Shown: piece by piece, positions 5,495-7,979 of the stretch | How positions within the stretch are numbered: position 1 is the stretch's first letter | Layout: the number at the start of each line of letters is the position of its first letter | From: Candidatus Hydrogenedentota bacterium | GTDB taxonomy: Bacteria > Hydrogenedentota > Hydrogenedentia > Hydrogenedentales > SLHB01 | DNA: 7,979 bases | Assembly (NCBI GenBank): GCA_003552765.1 | Contig: PUOI01000407.1 | Span: forward strand, 1 to 7,979 | Direction of reading: 5' to 3' | The notes under the pieces: model-generated | The model's input: only the letters and a program-made list of their open reading frames with translations | Databases searched by the model: none | Told to the model about the DNA's origin: nothing | Program-made: the position numbers and the translations under genes

Positions 5495-7088
5495 ATCCGC
5501 GAACGGCGGGAAGACGCACACTTAAGGAAGTCCCTCCCGACTCGCGGGACGACACGCGTATGGTGCCATCGTGTGCGGTGATGATGCGGTGACACACGGC
5601 CAGTCCCATGCCCACGCCGGTGTCCTTTGTAGTATAGAAGGGCTCGAAGATGCGCGCAACCATGTCCGGTTCGATGCCGGGCCCCTCGTCATCGAACCGG
5701 ATTTCAATGGAGCTTTCGTTCCGCGCAACGCTGACGTTGACCCTGCCGCCGTTGTCCATGGCTTCAACCCCGTTGTGAACGATATTCTGAAATACCTGCT
5801 TGAGCTGCGTGCGATCCGCGAGAATCATCAAGTTGTCATCCGGGGCGTGTAGGTCAAAGCGGTATGCGGTCCCGTTCTCCCCGAAGCGCCGCTCGCAATC
5901 CATGCGGACCTCCTCGGCCAGCGCGCGCACATCAATGGGTTCCCGTTGCACCTTTGGTTCGCGGGCGAAGTCCAGGAAACCCCGCAAAATTTCATCGAGG
6001 TGGTCGGATTCCCGGATGGCGATGCTCGTTAGTTTATCCGCCATCGGCTCTTCTCCTACTTGGCTGCGCAATTCGTCCACCGCTCCCCGGATGGCGGCGA
6101 CGGGATTCCGGATCTCATGGGCCAGGCCCGCGGCGAGTTCGCCAACCACGGCCAGGCGATCCTGCTTCTGGAGTTCCTTCCTCATTTCGGCCATTTCGGT
6201 GAGGTCGCTGAAGGAAGCGATGATGCCGGTCAGTTGGCCCCGGGAATCGGAAATACGGCTGGTGGTCAACCCCATGAGCTTCTTCGCGCCGGAGAACGTG
6301 CGGGCGTGGAACTCGTAGCTGGTGAAGTCCCGTTCCGAACGGACGGCCGTGAGCACCGGACATTCCTCCCCCGAGTCCACCCGCAGCACGTCCTGAACAG
6401 AATGGCCGATGGCGCTTCCCTTCGGAATCTCAAGAAGGGTGTCGGCGGCTCTATTCTGAGCCACCACGATCCCCTCCTTATCCGCGATCAGGAATCCGTT
6501 GTTCATGTTGTCCAGGATTTCGCGTTGAAACTGCTGCATGCGGTGCAGCCGCATGTTCCAAAAACCGCTCATGGAGGCGGTAAGAAAGAAAGCCAGGCAT
6601 TGGACCAGGAAGTTGTAGGCCAGCCCCATATTGCTCAAGCCGGTATCCTCCACTGGAGGAATGCCCGCTTGGATCGCCATGGCGACGGTGGCCAGCGCGG
6701 CAAGCACAAAACCGCTTTTCACGCCCAGGTACAGCCCGGCTTCCAGGATAACAGCGACAAAGAGAAACGTAAAAACGCTGCCTGGGCCGCCCGTAAAACT
6801 CACGGTGGCGGCGACCACGGCGAAATCCACCAGCACCTGCGCCCAGATCAGTGGGGGGGGAACCGGAAACGCTCGCCGGATTCGCACAAGCAAGTATCCG
6901 CTTGCGGCAAGACCGAAGGCGTAGAACGCTAGCAGGAAGTGCGCCGTTGAGCTGTCGGCGTGTTCCAGAAGATAGACGCCCGCCACGGCTAGGGCGAGCA
7001 CGGCGATGCGCGCCACGCCGACCGCCCACCATCGGACGTCCACGTCTTCGCGGCCGGGCCGTCTTTGCTCAGGCAGGGGCTGTATCAC
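5493..7088 (-). CDS. pilS: Membrane PAS sensor histidine kinase, PilS type
   Basis: This 531-residue kinase has six predicted membrane helices in its N-terminal part (about 22-42, 50-70, 80-98, 104-122, 125-142, 157-176), the layout known for PilS. A cytoplasmic PAS domain follows (about 187-300, starting ILDNMNNGFLIADKEGIV). The DHp domain has GLAHEIRNPVAAI, with phosphorylated His324. The ATPase domain has an N-box around Asn435/Asn439, a G1 box DEGPGI (467-472), an F-box FEPFYTTK (481-488) and a G2 box GVGMGLAV (491-498). All catalytic motifs are present, so it should autophosphorylate and pass phosphate to the PilR encoded next to it. In Pseudomonas, PilS is reported to sense pilin in the membrane and adjust pilin transcription. 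The start is a GTG overlapping the pilT stop as GTGA, with GGAG 8 bases upstream. Codons near residues 77-79 contain a C8 run (6853-6860). Confidence 0.93.
   Translation of the reverse strand: MIQPLPEQRRPGREDVDVRWWAVGVARIAVLALAVAGVYLLEHADSSTAHFLLAFYAFGLAASGYLLVRIRRAFPVPPPLIWAQVLVDFAVVAATVSFTGGPGSVFTFLFVAVILEAGLYLGVKSGFVLAALATVAMAIQAGIPPVEDTGLSNMGLAYNFLVQCLAFFLTASMSGFWNMRLHRMQQFQREILDNMNNGFLIADKEGIVVAQNRAADTLLEIPKGSAIGHSVQDVLRVDSGEECPVLTAVRSERDFTSYEFHARTFSGAKKLMGLTTSRISDSRGQLTGIIASFSDLTEMAEMRKELQKQDRLAVVGELAAGLAHEIRNPVAAIRGAVDELRSQVGEEPMADKLTSIAIRESDHLDEILRGFLDFAREPKVQREPIDVRALAEEVRMDCERRFGENGTAYRFDLHAPDDNLMILADRTQLKQVFQNIVHNGVEAMDNGGRVNVSVARNESSIEIRFDDEGPGIEPDMVARIFEPFYTTKDTGVGMGLAVCHRIITAHDGTIRVSSRESGGTSLSVRLPAVRG
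7085..7088 (-). promoter_or_regulatory. GTGA stop/start overlap coupling pilT and pilS
   Basis: The pilS GTG (7088-7086) and the pilT TGA (7087-7085) overlap in four bases. Such overlaps usually mean termination-reinitiation coupling, which would tie kinase synthesis to that of the retraction motor. GGAG at 7100-7097 provides a normal ribosome binding site inside the last pilT codons. Confidence 0.8.
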
Positions 7089-7979
7089 GCCCCTCTCTCC
7101 AGCAACCGCGTAAATCCTTCGGGATCGTTGCTGCGCCTCATGGCCATATCCATGGAGATGATGCCGCGCCGCGATAACCGGTAGAGGGACTGGTTCATGG
7201 TCATCATGCCCTCCCCCGCGCCGATTTCAATCATCGAAGGGATCTGCGCCAGTTTCTCCTCGCGGATGAGGCTGCGAATCGCCGTGTTGGGCAGCATGAT
7301 TTCGAGCGCGGCGACGCGGCCGTTCCCGTCCGCCCTGGGTATGAGCTGTTGCACAACGACGCCTTCCAGCACAAACGACAACTGCGTTCGTATCTGCGCT
7401 TGTTGAGCGGCGGGGAACACGTCCACGATGCGGTTGATGGTCTGAAGCGCATCGTTGGTATGCAACGTAGCGAAGGCGAGATGGCCTGTTTCGGCCACCG
7501 TCAGGGCAGCCTGAATCGTCTCGGGATCGCGCATCTCGCCAATGAGAATCACGTCGGGATCTTGGCGGAGCACATGTTTGAGGGCATCCGCAAAACCGTG
7601 AGTATCCGAGTGCAACTCCCGCTGATTCACCACGGATTGGTTATGCTGATGCAAGAACTCAATGGGGTCCTCAATGGTAATGACATGGGACCGGCGTTCT
7701 CGGTTAATCCGGTCGATGATCGCCGCCAGGGTGGTGCTCTTGCCGCTGCCCGTTGGACCACACACAAGCACGAGCCCCAGCGGGCGGTGCGCGAAATCCG
7801 CCACGGTGCGCGGCAGGCCCAGTTCCTCGAAGCTTTGCACCTCGAAAGGAATGGCGCGGAATGCAGCCGCCACCGAACCGCGATCCAAGAACACATTGAG
7901 GCGAAAGCGGCTCAACCCCTTCATGCCAAAGGAGGGGTCACATTCCTTATCCGTCTCGAACTTGGCGATCTGCTCCTCG
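7085..7979 (-). CDS. pilT: Type IV pilus retraction ATPase PilT, N-terminus missing
   Basis: The visible 297 residues cover the end of the N-terminal PAS-like domain and the complete RecA-like motor; roughly 70 N-terminal residues lie beyond the window. The reading frame stays open to the edge (EEQIAKFETDKECDPSFGMKGLSRFR), so the ATG at 7924 is internal. In this fragment Walker A is GPTGSGKST (74-82), the Asp box ITIEDPIEF (100-108), Walker B DVILIGEMRD (142-151) and the His box AETGHLAFATLH (162-173). The segment AIRSLIRE (233-240) corresponds to the AIRNLIRE motif needed for retraction, which separates PilT from the extension ATPase PilB. PilT is a cytoplasmic hexamer at the pilus base that depolymerises pilin and drives twitching. 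Its TGA stop shares four bases (GTGA) with the pilS start, so the three genes form one operon. A PilU paralogue cannot be fully excluded. Confidence 0.94.
   Translation of the reverse strand, partial: EEQIAKFETDKECDPSFGMKGLSRFRLNVFLDRGSVAAAFRAIPFEVQSFEELGLPRTVADFAHRPLGLVLVCGPTGSGKSTTLAAIIDRINRERRSHVITIEDPIEFLHQHNQSVVNQRELHSDTHGFADALKHVLRQDPDVILIGEMRDPETIQAALTVAETGHLAFATLHTNDALQTINRIVDVFPAAQQAQIRTQLSFVLEGVVVQQLIPRADGNGRVAALEIMLPNTAIRSLIREEKLAQIPSMIEIGAGEGMMTMNQSLYRLSRRGIISMDMAMRRSNDPEGFTRLLERGA

Noticed and set aside
4718..5581. Open frame of 287 codons on the plus strand opposite pilR
   Set aside because: Every conserved PilR motif is read from the other strand, and the plus-strand product resembles no family.
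6060..6932. Open frame of 290 codons on the plus strand opposite pilS
   Set aside because: It is a shadow of the kinase frame; its His/Gly-rich composition is what reversed histidine-kinase codons give.

Overview
This is a GC-rich stretch of a Gram-negative bacterial chromosome carrying eight genes, two of them cut by the window ends. A twitching-type pilus retraction ATPase, lipoprotein and Sec signals, and an alginate-lyase-family enzyme point to a free-living or sediment/water bacterium. The content would fit lineages such as Hydrogenedentota, Planctomycetota or Deltaproteobacteria-like groups, but no marker gene here settles the phylum, so that is a weak inference. GTG starts are common: three of the eight genes use one.

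Layout. Positions 1-1775 hold three minus-strand genes. In transcription order they are a small two-component-like protein (degenerate receiver plus DHp helices, no kinase ATPase domain), a WrbA-type NAD(P)H:quinone oxidoreductase, and the 5' part of a sugar-nucleotide nucleotidyltransferase that runs off the left end. A 309-base divergent intergenic region follows. Positions 2085-3299 (+) encode an exported alginate-lyase-family polysaccharide lyase. After a 366-base gap comes a 55-residue lipoprotein on the plus strand (3666-3833). It converges on a minus-strand type IV pilus block, and the 257 bases between them are full of hairpins, including a good terminator candidate.

The right half (4091-7979, minus strand) is a compact operon read pilT (partial) - pilS - pilR. 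The retraction ATPase is coupled by a GTGA stop/start overlap to a six-TM PAS histidine kinase. A 13-base gap then leads to its sigma-54-dependent NtrC/PilR-type response regulator. By homology PilS senses a membrane signal and phosphorylates PilR, which activates sigma-54 promoters such as that of the pilin gene, while PilT powers pilus retraction.

The points most worth a second look are the pseudo-receiver/DHp protein flanked by two copies of a 15-base hairpin-forming repeat, a tRNA-like fold with a perfect T-arm at 3943-4024, a C8 tract inside pilS, and the small lipoprotein with its inverted-repeat upstream region. No CRISPR array, insertion sequence or complete defence system is visible.
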